Shown here one piece after another: positions 1-6,624 of a stretch of DNA of 7,020 nucleotides. Source of the stretch: JAWUWD01 sp034112085 (GTDB taxonomy: Bacteria > Bacteroidota > Bacteroidia > Cytophagales > Cyclobacteriaceae); contig JAWUWD010000082.1 in assembly GCA_034112085.1 (NCBI GenBank), positions 1 through 7,020 on the forward strand, read 5' to 3'. A program made the translations under genes and the position numbers. Position 1 is the first letter of the stretch, and every line of letters starts with the position of its first letter. The notes under the pieces are model-generated. The model was not told where the DNA came from, ran no database searches, and saw nothing but the letters and a program-made list of their open reading frames with translations.

Positions 1-935
1 CATATCAATATATCATTGATCTCTTGATATGGGGAAACAACTCCCAATCCAGCATAGAACACGAAGCACACAAAAGCGATCTCGGATATCTGTCTATGCC
101 ACTTCTCACCAAACAGTCCATATAACACATGACCTCCATCGAGTTGGCCTATAGGAAGCAAATTAAGAGCTGTAAACAATAGGGCAAGAAATCCTGCAAA
201 AAGCCATGGGTAATGCATCAGTTCATAGCCATTGGGAATTTTATATTGGTCTTTATCCTTGACGATATAGTTTTCGAAAAACAGAAATAACAAGTTCTTA
301 CCAACTCTGATGCTAGGAAACTCAGTAGAATGAATTATTGAGTCTGCTGAATAGGCATAGTTGTACCTCTCTGTACTTGTAAAGTCCTTCTTATACAGCA
401 CGGTATCCATACTGTAAACTTCCTCTGCATAGTCAGCTCCAAACGATTCAAATTCTGGATGTATTTCAAACACATAGGATGGTTCTGGTAAGTGCGTAAA
501 TCCATAAAGCAAAACGAATATGGCAATAACGAACCCAGCCAATGGCCCAGCTATACCAATATCAAAGTGTTCTTTCTTTGACTTAATCAAACTTTGAATT
601 TTGATGAAAGCACCCATCGTCCCAATTGATAAAGGGGTCAAGAACCCCAACCACATAGGAATATAGGTTGGCAAACTCACTTTGACCTTATAATACCTTG
701 CCGTAATATAATGCCCCAACTCATGCACCGTCAAAAACAGCAGAAAAGGAAATGCGTAAGAGACCCCCTGCGCAAACTCAGACCATCCCAATGTATCTCC
801 ATAGACAAATGATCTACCAAACATCAACTCAGCTCCTGAGAGTGTAGTAGCAATAATCGTGAGTACAAATAGTCCTCCTTTGATCAGTATGGTCTTATAT
901 TTATCTTTGTCCAGTCCCAAAATAGTGTTGCTCAA
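1..935 (-). CDS. Site-2 protease family (M50) intramembrane zinc metalloprotease, 3' end beyond window
   Basis: A membrane-embedded zinc protease that would cut transmembrane substrates within the bilayer. Family members often release anti-sigma factors or other membrane-held regulators, but the substrate here is unknown. The reading frame is open to the left edge (311 codons visible). Residues 71-75 are HELGH, the HExxH zinc site with catalytic Glu72, inside a hydrophobic helix. Residues 258-268 read LNLLPIGQLDG, the second M50 motif, whose Asp266 is the third metal ligand. Hydrophobic helices lie near 20-35, 60-80, 125-146, 243-262 and 285-300, with a soluble insert at about 150-240. The frame has no upstream ATG before an in-frame TGA at 954-956. 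I chose TTG at 935, which gives about 20 residues before the first helix; TTG at 920 is an alternative. No clear ribosome binding site is visible. The family call is firm, the start is not. Confidence 0.9.
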   Translation of the reverse strand, partial: MSNTILGLDKDKYKTILIKGGLFVLTIIATTLSGAELMFGRSFVYGDTLGWSEFAQGVSYAFPFLLFLTVHELGHYITARYYKVKVSLPTYIPMWLGFLTPLSIGTMGAFIKIQSLIKSKKEHFDIGIAGPLAGFVIAIFVLLYGFTHLPEPSYVFEIHPEFESFGADYAEEVYSMDTVLYKKDFTSTERYNYAYSADSIIHSTEFPSIRVGKNLLFLFFENYIVKDKDQYKIPNGYELMHYPWLFAGFLALLFTALNLLPIGQLDGGHVLYGLFGEKWHRQISEIAFVCFVFYAGLGVVSPYQEINDILI

Positions 936-1123
936 AAAGTAGATTAAAAAAATTCAATGCATTATAAGTGTGTAAAAAAAATAAACACATTTAAGTTAAG
1001 TATTCTGTATGGAGTTGGACGATCATGATTAGGAATAGAACCAGTGTCAAGTTAGCACTCAATACAGCTATTTATTTTCGAAATGGAGTAGAATCATACT
1101 GCCTATTTAAGCCTAGACATTTT
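936..1123. other. Intergenic spacer between solute-binding protein and site-2 protease genes
   Basis: This 188-bp spacer lies between two minus-strand genes and is long enough to hold a promoter for the site-2 protease. On the minus strand a TATAAT-like hexamer lies at about 960-965, roughly 25 nt before the TTG start, but no good upstream partner element is seen. An imperfect inverted repeat at 1043-1059 (AGTGT, 7-nt loop, GCACT, including one G-T pair) and an 8-bp palindrome ATCATGAT at 1022-1029 are present. No hairpin followed by a T-run is seen after the upstream gene's stop. No coding potential is apparent. Confidence 0.5.
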
Positions 1124-1987
1124 TTATTTTAGTGATTCTATTAGCTTCACTCCCGCTGTACCGAGATGTTTTGCCAAAATCTTCTTGTATTGAATACTAT
1201 TAACATATCCATCTCCTTGACTAAAAAACTCATTCACCAATGGCTGCCAATCGCTACTCATGGGCATGATTAGTCCAAATTCTTCAGACGCTTGATCTCC
1301 TACACCATGTCTTTTCAATGGTTTCTTAGTCTTCATGGCATCTAAGTAAAATGCTATATCTAAATATGTAAATGATTGTGAATCCGAAACTACTTTTGTC
1401 ATAGTTTCTGGGCTAGATGCAGCATATTCAATGGATAAAGATGGCATATATTTAGTCTTGATATCTTTGATTCTCTTTTCGTTCAAAGTTCCTTTTGCAG
1501 CATAAGCTTTAAGGCCTTTGAATTTGGTAGTAGACTCGCTCATTGTCGCCAATGTAGGGATTGACTTATGAGTAATTAGAATAGCTACATTTTGGATAAA
1601 AGATGGACTAAATCGGATTTCCTTCTTCCTCGCATCAGTTATTGTGATGTTACCCAAACCAAACACACCATTTTTCCCAGACTTAACTGATGCAAACATT
1701 TTACTAAAACTACTGCCATCTCCGACATAGTTGGTTTTCAAGTTTACGTTTTTTGACTGATTAACGTACTTCACAAAATCATTCATAATATCCACGCAGA
1801 CACCCGTGAGATTACCTGCAGCATCTTTATACACGAAACCTGGCGTCTCGACATATGCAAGAGATATTGAGCCCAATCCTTTAGACTTGACTACTGCCCA
1901 ATTATCTCCTTGAACTTGTGCAATTGATGGAAAGAGCGTAAAACTCATGAGCATTAATAAAACACTCTTTTTTATGTTGTTTTTCAT
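1124..1987 (-). CDS. Periplasmic substrate-binding protein, family 3 (amino-acid-type), orphan
   Basis: Secreted solute-binding protein of the SBP_bac_3 fold, 287 residues. Residues 1-24 form a signal peptide (positive MKNNIKK, then a hydrophobic core, ending SIAQ). There is no lipobox, so a soluble periplasmic protein is expected. The first lobe carries the usual signature: GNLTGVCVDIMND at 58-70 (family form GxxxGFDVDL) and ITITDARKKEIRFSPSF at 114-130. By comparison with E. coli GlnH, Arg120 matches the Arg that binds the ligand carboxylate, and Asp210 (TYLDIAF) matches the Asp that binds the alpha-amino group. An amino acid or related ligand is therefore likely. No ABC permease, ATPase, histidine kinase or lytic transglycosylase gene is adjacent. 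The ATG at 1987 was preferred over an in-frame TTG at 2047 because it begins exactly at the signal peptide and has an A-rich leader. Ligand and partner are unknown. Confidence 0.88.
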   Translation of the reverse strand: MKNNIKKSVLLMLMSFTLFPSIAQVQGDNWAVVKSKGLGSISLAYVETPGFVYKDAAGNLTGVCVDIMNDFVKYVNQSKNVNLKTNYVGDGSSFSKMFASVKSGKNGVFGLGNITITDARKKEIRFSPSFIQNVAILITHKSIPTLATMSESTTKFKGLKAYAAKGTLNEKRIKDIKTKYMPSLSIEYAASSPETMTKVVSDSQSFTYLDIAFYLDAMKTKKPLKRHGVGDQASEEFGLIMPMSSDWQPLVNEFFSQGDGYVNSIQYKKILAKHLGTAGVKLIESLK

Positions 1988-2077
1988 TGTTTCAAAATTA
2001 TTAATTGTCCTACATAATAAGCATTCTAATTCAGAGAAAATGCTCAAGGTAATAAATTAGATAAAAGTGTCTATTAT
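1988..2077. other. Short spacer between comEC and the solute-binding protein gene
   Basis: This 90-bp AT-rich spacer lies between two genes of the same strand. The minus strand shows TAATTTTG at 2000-1993, which fits the Bacteroidota -7 element TAnnTTTG but sits only five bases before the ATG and has no TTG 19-21 bases upstream. It is probably part of an A/T-rich ribosome-binding leader. No terminator hairpin after comEC is seen, so readthrough is possible. Confidence 0.4.
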
Positions 2078-4168
2078 TCATATCACCAAAGTATAGGACC
2101 CTTGTAAAGGAAGGCTAATGACATTAAGAGCTTTATCATGAGCTTGATTAAGTAATTTTTTATGAATGTAGCTCCTATTAGTGTCATCAATTATTATTCT
2201 TTCAAACTTCATATTATCTAGTTGGGATATGCTTGTAATACCATTATTGGCAACAAGTACAATATCCACATTTACATTTTCTATTTCTCTGTGAAATTCA
2301 CGAATAATTAATACCCTCAAACCATTCCAGACAATGAATTCATTTTTTCCAATTTTCCTAGAAATCACTTTATGTTGGACTTGATGATTTACAGCCCCTA
2401 CTATTCCTGATTTCAATCTTTTGGGTTTAATATGGAATCTCAATTTGTTTTCATCCTTTATTAGAATAGAATCAGTCACTAATAAGGCCTGATTGCCTTC
2501 AATGAAATCAATCGCAGTATGTCTCCCGATAGCATAAAATACTACCTCCTTTCTTTGTGAATTAGAGTATGTCCTATATTCTTGAACACCTACAAAAATT
2601 GCAATAAGCGCAGTTATAAAAATTAGTTGATATGATCTTTTGTAGTAAATCCAGCCAAAAAATAGCATGATACAGAGGATAATCATCCATGATTGCAATG
2701 TGTTGATATACAAATCATCAATGGTATTATTGGGCAACCTTTCTATCAAGAATACGAATTCATTGGTTAAATAAATCAGCTTCTCAAGAATCCATGCTAC
2801 GAAAGTGTTGACATAAGGAATCCATGCAATAGCAAATAAACCAATCCCAGTTGCCAAAATCGCAAATGCTGCAGGAATTACCACCAAATTTGATAGAAAA
2901 AAATAAGTCGGGAATTGATGGAAATAAAGGAGTACCAGAGGTGCGGTAGCTATTTGAGCTGCAATGGAAACGGAGGTCACCTCCCAAGCCTTATTGAGTA
3001 GGTACTGATCTACAGATAGCATCCCATATATCTTTGGTGTCATGTATACAATTCCAAAGACGGCCAAAAAAGACAATTGAAATCCTACTGCCATAATCAT
3101 ATAAGGGTCGAAGCACAGTAATATTAATCCTGCCGCAGCCAATGTATTATAAATATTGCTATTCCTATTGATCACTTTGGCAATCGTCATCAGTGAGAAC
3201 ATGGCAACCGCTCTCAATACTGAGGCAGAAAGGCCAGTAATCAAAGCGTAACTCCATAGTCCAGATAGTGTGATCAGCAGAAAAACCCACCTCATAATCT
3301 TTCCTTTTTGAGATCTCTTAAAGAAAAAGAGCATTAGACCATAGACTATCCCCACATGCAATCCTGAGACTGCCAGAACATGCATAGCGCCAGCAGAAGC
3401 ATACGCCTCATTTATTTCAGGGGTAAGTTCATTTTTAGTCCCTAACAATAATGCCATAGCTATGACACGCTCTCGATCGTGACTGATATATTTATGAAGT
3501 ATCTCTTTTAGATATTTACGTGAAGTGATCGCTAAGGAGTAAAAGCCATAGCCCTGATTTTGCGCAATAACAGAATATTCACCCTGCCTTATGAAGTCTT
3601 GATGAAAAACATTCTTGTAGCTCAAGTATAGTTGATAATCAAACTCACCAGGATTCTTAGGGGGCTGTGTTCGGTCAGGACTTCCGCTTATAAGCACTAT
3701 ATCTCCATAATGCACACCGGGTTTTTCATCTCCTTTTCTAATGTAGATGAAAATGTTACCGACTGACGATTTCCAACCAATAGAATCTCTAACAGAAATA
3801 ACCTCTGCTAGACACCTTACACTTTTCTTCTTATCCTCAGGTTCGTCTATTATTCTTACTTGATAACTTGTAATGTTGTGTTGGTATAATAAATGATTAC
3901 GGTTATTCCGATCATTATGAAACATCAAAGCTGCATAACCGGACATCACAATCAGTAAATGGGCAATCAAGCCAAATACAGTATTAAGGCTGAAAAACTT
4001 AGTTTGTTTGTATTTCTTCCAAAACAATAAATAGATAGCAAATATTACTATCAGAATTAATAGAATTCTGTTTTGAGATATTTGCAATGGGAGTTCAACA
4101 GCCAATACAATACCTACTGAGAACAATAAGGCAATTCGTAAAAGTGGAAAAGCAACCCAAGCATACAT
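2078..4168 (-). CDS. comEC: ComEC/Rec2 family DNA-uptake channel protein
   Basis: Polytopic inner-membrane protein that, in characterised relatives, carries single-stranded transforming DNA across the membrane. It has 696 residues. N-terminal helices (about 8-25, 35-50, 62-83) are followed by a soluble OB-like region (about 100-205) with the conserved NPGEFDY at 172-178. The competence domain covers about 230-525 and holds HVLAVSGLHVG at 263-273, TGLSASVLRA at 311-320, QLSFLAVFGI at 364-373, IAAQIATAP at 402-410 and SNLVVIPAA at 426-434. The C-terminal part (about 541-696) resembles the reduced tail seen in Bacteroidota ComEC proteins and shows no HxHxDH metal motif. The ATG at 4168 was chosen over TTG at 4174, which lies inside the inverted repeat just upstream. 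Family members are often annotated as competence proteins without proof of natural transformation. It may also be cotranscribed with the GNAT gene before it. Confidence 0.93.
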   Translation of the reverse strand: MYAWVAFPLLRIALLFSVGIVLAVELPLQISQNRILLILIVIFAIYLLFWKKYKQTKFFSLNTVFGLIAHLLIVMSGYAALMFHNDRNNRNHLLYQHNITSYQVRIIDEPEDKKKSVRCLAEVISVRDSIGWKSSVGNIFIYIRKGDEKPGVHYGDIVLISGSPDRTQPPKNPGEFDYQLYLSYKNVFHQDFIRQGEYSVIAQNQGYGFYSLAITSRKYLKEILHKYISHDRERVIAMALLLGTKNELTPEINEAYASAGAMHVLAVSGLHVGIVYGLMLFFFKRSQKGKIMRWVFLLITLSGLWSYALITGLSASVLRAVAMFSLMTIAKVINRNSNIYNTLAAAGLILLCFDPYMIMAVGFQLSFLAVFGIVYMTPKIYGMLSVDQYLLNKAWEVTSVSIAAQIATAPLVLLYFHQFPTYFFLSNLVVIPAAFAILATGIGLFAIAWIPYVNTFVAWILEKLIYLTNEFVFLIERLPNNTIDDLYINTLQSWMIILCIMLFFGWIYYKRSYQLIFITALIAIFVGVQEYRTYSNSQRKEVVFYAIGRHTAIDFIEGNQALLVTDSILIKDENKLRFHIKPKRLKSGIVGAVNHQVQHKVISRKIGKNEFIVWNGLRVLIIREFHREIENVNVDIVLVANNGITSISQLDNMKFERIIIDDTNRSYIHKKLLNQAHDKALNVISLPLQGSYTLVI

Positions 4169-4170
4169 AA

Positions 4171-4197
4171 TCAATAATCTTAGTATAAGATTATTGA
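4171..4197. repeat. Perfect 12-bp inverted repeat abutting the comEC start codon
   Basis: The arms TCAATAATCTTA and TAAGATTATTGA are perfect reverse complements with a 3-nt spacer (GTA). In the comEC transcript this would fold into a 12-bp AT-rich hairpin ending two bases before the ATG, covering the usual ribosome-binding region. No T-run follows on either strand, so it is not a typical intrinsic terminator. A translation-control hairpin, a DNA operator, or an mRNA 3'-end stabiliser for the upstream gene are all possible. A weaker 6-bp inverted repeat (AATAGT/ACTATT, 4208-4227) lies next to it over the GNAT stop codon. Confidence 0.75.
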
Positions 4198-4222
4198 ATT
4201 TACAAATAATAGTACTAAAGAA

Positions 4223-4657
4223 CTATTTAATTATCTCCATCTCACGATGTTCAATACCACACTCGGTAAACTGATCACCAACAATTTTAAATCCAAAATG
4301 TGCATAGAGAGGTATTGCTTCAAGCTGAGCATGTAAGTAGAGTTTACCAATTATACCAGACTGCTCAATGTGGTCCAATACAGATTGTACAAGTGCTTTA
4401 CCTATACCCCTTCCACGGTAATTCAACGTCACAGCAAATCGTTCAAGTTTTATCGCACCTCCAGTCTTTCTCCATCTAGCAGCTCCCACTGCTTCGTCTT
4501 CTATAGTGGCTAAAAAATGAAATGACTCCTCTTCAAATTCATCAAATTCATCTTCCAAAGACACTTTTTGTTCTACCACAAAAACCTCTTTTCTCAAAGC
4601 ATAAGCTACTTGGAGGTCTTCCTCGTTTGTGATCAGTTTAGCAATGATTTCACTCAT
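4223..4657 (-). CDS. GNAT family N-acetyltransferase (ElaA/YjcF-like)
   Basis: Small cytoplasmic acyl-CoA-dependent N-acetyltransferase of 144 residues, normal for a single-domain GNAT. The N-terminal helix has LRKEVFVVEQKVS (21-33), typical of the ElaA/YjcF-like group. Strand 4 is LERFAV (71-76), followed by the acetyl-CoA pyrophosphate loop RGRGIGKAL (81-89). LYLHAQ (107-112) and YAHFGF (118-123) complete the fold, and the end GIEHREMEI is also characteristic. The substrate cannot be read from the sequence. The start is ambiguous. ATG at 4657 lies four bases after the phoH stop and gives the usual N-terminus; ATG at 4681 would overlap phoH by 20 bp and add eight residues, rich in Lys. Either way the gene is translationally coupled to phoH. 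The stop is TAG. Confidence 0.87.
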   Translation of the reverse strand: MSEIIAKLITNEEDLQVAYALRKEVFVVEQKVSLEDEFDEFEEESFHFLATIEDEAVGAARWRKTGGAIKLERFAVTLNYRGRGIGKALVQSVLDHIEQSGIIGKLYLHAQLEAIPLYAHFGFKIVGDQFTECGIEHREMEIIK

Positions 4658-4661
4658 ATCC

Positions 4662-5606
4662 TTAATTTTCTTCTTTATCATAAGCCTCGATAATCGACTT
4701 GACTATCTTATGTCTTACTACATCTCTACCTTCCAAAGTGGTAAATCCAATTTCCTTAACTCCCTTTAGAATTCTAACGGCTTCAGCCAATCCGGAATTT
4801 TGCTTTTTAGGTAAATCTACTTGTGATAAATCACCCGTGATAATTACTTTAGATCGAGGGCCCATTCTGGTCAAGAACATTTTGATCTGCATTGGAGTCG
4901 TATTTTGAGCTTCATCAAGTAATATGAATGCATTGTCCAGTGTACGTCCACGCATATATGCTAGTGGCGCAATCTCTACTATGCCATTTTCCAAATAATG
5001 TTTAAGCTTCTCTGAATGAACCATATCATGAAGTGCATCATAGATTGGTCTTAAGTATGGATCTAGCTTTTCTTTCAAATCACCAGGCAAAAATCCTAAT
5101 GTCTCTCCTGCTTCCACCGCTGGCCGGGTTATGACAATCTTCTTGACTTCCTTATTCTTCAAAGCTTGGACAGCCATCGCTACTGAAATATAAGTTTTTC
5201 CAGTTCCTGCAGGCCCCAAAGCAAAGACAAGATCTTTTTGCCTTACCATCTTTACCAACTTGTGTTGATTGACCGTTTGAGGTTTAACTACAATTCCTCT
5301 CGGACCATATACTAAAGTGTCATCTTTGGCTGTATTTTCCAATTCTATACGCGCTTCTTCTGCCAAGTAATTCTTAACATTATCCGCTGATACTTTACCG
5401 AATTTTTGATAATGGACGAGTAGTGCATTCAGGATATCTGAAATCTTTATGATTTCTTTTGCATCACCATTGATGCGTATTTCATTACCACGTGATACAA
5501 TCTTACTTTTGGGGAAAGCCGCAGCAACTTCATTTATATTCTTGTTTTCGATTCCTAGAAAATCGGTCAATGAAATATTCTCTAGTGTGATGATCTTTTC
5601 TACCAA
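4662..5606 (-). CDS. PhoH family ATPase (PhoH-like/YbeZ)
   Basis: Cytoplasmic P-loop ATPase of the PhoH/YbeZ family, 314 residues, close to family length. In other bacteria YbeZ associates with the RNase YbeY and is linked to rRNA processing and RNA metabolism; the exact reaction is not settled. An N-terminal KH-like or RNA-binding region (about 1-95) precedes the ATPase core. Walker A is GPAGTGKT at 131-138, RPAVEAGE and GFLPGD lie at 161-176, Walker B is FILLDEAQ at 227-234, the sensor-like ITGDLSQ at 256-262, and RHKIV at 298-302. The start is TTG at 5606, supported by AAGGAAG six bases upstream and by the MVEKIITLENISL N-terminus common in Bacteroidota homologs. The gene is divergent from the DUF62 gene and is followed directly by the GNAT gene. 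No ybeY is seen in the window. Confidence 0.94.
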   Translation of the reverse strand: MVEKIITLENISLTDFLGIENKNINEVAAAFPKSKIVSRGNEIRINGDAKEIIKISDILNALLVHYQKFGKVSADNVKNYLAEEARIELENTAKDDTLVYGPRGIVVKPQTVNQHKLVKMVRQKDLVFALGPAGTGKTYISVAMAVQALKNKEVKKIVITRPAVEAGETLGFLPGDLKEKLDPYLRPIYDALHDMVHSEKLKHYLENGIVEIAPLAYMRGRTLDNAFILLDEAQNTTPMQIKMFLTRMGPRSKVIITGDLSQVDLPKKQNSGLAEAVRILKGVKEIGFTTLEGRDVVRHKIVKSIIEAYDKEEN

Positions 5607-5612
5607 CGATTT

Positions 5613-5619
5613 CTTCCTT
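5613..5619 (-). promoter_or_regulatory. Shine-Dalgarno site for the TTG start of phoH
   Basis: On the minus strand AAGGAAG lies six bases before the TTG at 5606. It is the clearest ribosome binding site in a window where most genes have only A/T-rich leaders. It decides the start, because no ATG exists in the frame back to the TGA stop upstream. Confidence 0.6.
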
Positions 5620-5732
5620 TTTAGTTTCCTTAATATTCAATAACTCTTATAATTCATAATTCAATTGACCTTTGGACAATAAAAATCCTTATCAATTGGC
5701 AATTGTCTTTATGGATGTGGACAAAATTTAAC

Positions 5733-5740
5733 TAGTTTTG
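5733..5740 (+). promoter_or_regulatory. Candidate Bacteroidota -7 element for the DUF62 operon
   Basis: TAGTTTTG matches the Bacteroidota sigma-A -7 consensus TAnnTTTG exactly. The expected -33 TTG about 19-21 bases upstream is not present (the region reads TTATGG), so the match is partial. It would give a leader of about 80 nt before the ATG at 5829. Confidence 0.3.
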
Positions 5741-5828
5741 CTAGAGTAAACATACAAATAACCTATGGTGTGCCAAACCACCTTTTGATCTATTTTCATA
5801 ACAAGTTGCTGATAACAATCAACACTAT

Positions 5829-6599
5829 ATGGGTTTAATAACGCTTTTATCTGACTTTGGATATAGTGACCACTATGTCGCTGCTATGAAAGCTAAAATT
5901 CTCAGCTATGACACCAATATCGGTATAGTTGATATCAGTCATGGTATAGGATTGTCGGATTTGGCCCATGCTGCTTACACGCTCAATAGTGTGTTTCGCG
6001 AATTCCCTGAAGGGACTGTTCATCTAGTGTCAATTAATACTACTGGACATCCTGATGAAAAATATATTGCGGTCAAACTCGAAGGCCATTATTTTATATG
6101 TCCTGACAACGGGATTTTGGGATTGATAAGTGATCAACCTGCGGAAGTGGTTATTGATATTACTCCATCGGAGATTCAGACGACATTTCAAGCAAAGGAC
6201 ATCTTGTGCCCCGTGGCGGCAGCGCTTGCTAGCGGCACCATTATCCAGGACTTAGGAAGTTCCTTGGAAAGCTTTAAGATGATGCTTCCAAGGCATTTGC
6301 GTGCTACCAAAAAGCAGATCATTGGCAATGTATTAAGGGTTAATCATTATGGTAATTTAATTACCAATATAGACAAGACACCATTCGATATTCTCAGTAA
6401 GGATAAGTCTTTCAATATTGTATACGGTAGAGAAAACTCAAGAAGGATTCATCAATACTATGGTCAGGTAGAGCCTGGTGATTGTTTTATTTTATTCAAT
6501 AGTTCAGGGCTATTAGAAATAGGAATCAACCAAGGCAATGCCTCGAAACTGCTCGGACTCAGCTACGACAGCCCTGTGATGATCAATTTTGAAGAGTAA
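5829..6599 (+). CDS. SAM hydroxide adenosyltransferase / DUF62 family protein, catalytic triad apparently substituted
   Basis: 256-residue cytoplasmic protein of the DUF62 family, whose studied members split SAM with hydroxide (adenosine plus methionine) or with halide (fluorinase, chlorinase). The N-terminal domain has TLLSDFGYSDHYVAAMK (5-21), with Asp9 of the DFG motif and Asp14, then DISHGI (35-40) and HYFICPDNGIL (87-97). The C-terminal domain has NHYGNLITNI (172-181) and NSSGLLEIGINQGNA (224-238). The canonical stretch VDPGVGTxR aligns without gaps to SINTTGHPDEK, giving Asn70 and Glu77 where the catalytic Asp and Arg should be, and TFHGRD aligns to TFQAKD, giving Gln121 for His. Hydroxide adenosyltransferase activity is therefore doubtful. 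It begins at ATG with no Shine-Dalgarno and is followed after 25 bases by the ABM-fold gene. Confidence 0.9.
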   Translation: MGLITLLSDFGYSDHYVAAMKAKILSYDTNIGIVDISHGIGLSDLAHAAYTLNSVFREFPEGTVHLVSINTTGHPDEKYIAVKLEGHYFICPDNGILGLISDQPAEVVIDITPSEIQTTFQAKDILCPVAAALASGTIIQDLGSSLESFKMMLPRHLRATKKQIIGNVLRVNHYGNLITNIDKTPFDILSKDKSFNIVYGRENSRRIHQYYGQVEPGDCFILFNSSGLLEIGINQGNASKLLGLSYDSPVMINFEE

Positions 6600-6624
6600 G
6601 TTGGGTGTTTATAAAATAAAAATT

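Larger units (their letters stand above)
5607..5828. promoter_or_regulatory. Divergent promoter region between phoH and the DUF62 gene
   Basis: This 222-bp spacer must carry promoters for both directions. It contains three copies of the palindrome CAATTG (5662-5667, 5693-5698, 5700-5705), the last two separated by one base, and two direct copies of TGGACAA (5673-5679 and 5718-5724). A larger inverted pair GACAAT/ATTGTC brackets the middle. A 4-bp hairpin GGTG/CACC at 5767-5782, followed by TTTT, lies in the likely leader of the DUF62 gene. Which of these bind a regulator is unknown. Confidence 0.5.

Noticed and set aside
335..526. Minus-strand 63-codon frame
   Set aside because: Lies wholly inside the site-2 protease gene in another frame; the protease frame carries HELGH and LDG motifs while this one has no recognisable domain.
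1020..1050. TTGACA on the minus strand with CATGAT 17 bases on, as a sigma-70 promoter for the protease
   Set aside because: The downstream hexamer is poor, and Bacteroidota sigma factors use a different consensus, so the match is probably chance.
1993..2000. TAATTTTG before the solute-binding protein as a promoter -7 element
   Set aside because: It lies five bases before the ATG and has no TTG at the right distance upstream; more likely an A/T-rich translation leader.
1988..2047. In-frame TTG start extending the solute-binding protein by 20 residues
   Set aside because: Would place a non-conserved segment before a perfectly formed signal peptide; ATG at 1987 is the natural start.
2784..2987. 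Minus-strand 67-codon frame
   Set aside because: Out-of-frame shadow of the comEC membrane domain; cysteine- and serine-rich with no domain.
4171..4227. Intrinsic terminator between the GNAT gene and comEC
   Set aside because: Inverted repeats are present, but stems are AT-only or weak and no T-run follows on either strand.
4699..4908. Plus-strand 69-codon frame
   Set aside because: Antisense to the PhoH ATPase core, with no own ribosome site or similarity that I recognise.
5449..5643. Plus-strand 64-codon frame
   Set aside because: Antisense to the phoH 5' end and its leader; hydrophobic tail is a product of AT-rich antisense translation.
6589..6624. In-frame TTG start extending the ABM protein by 12 residues
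   Set aside because: Would overlap the end of the DUF62 gene and add residues before the conserved first strand; ATG at 6625 fits the family.
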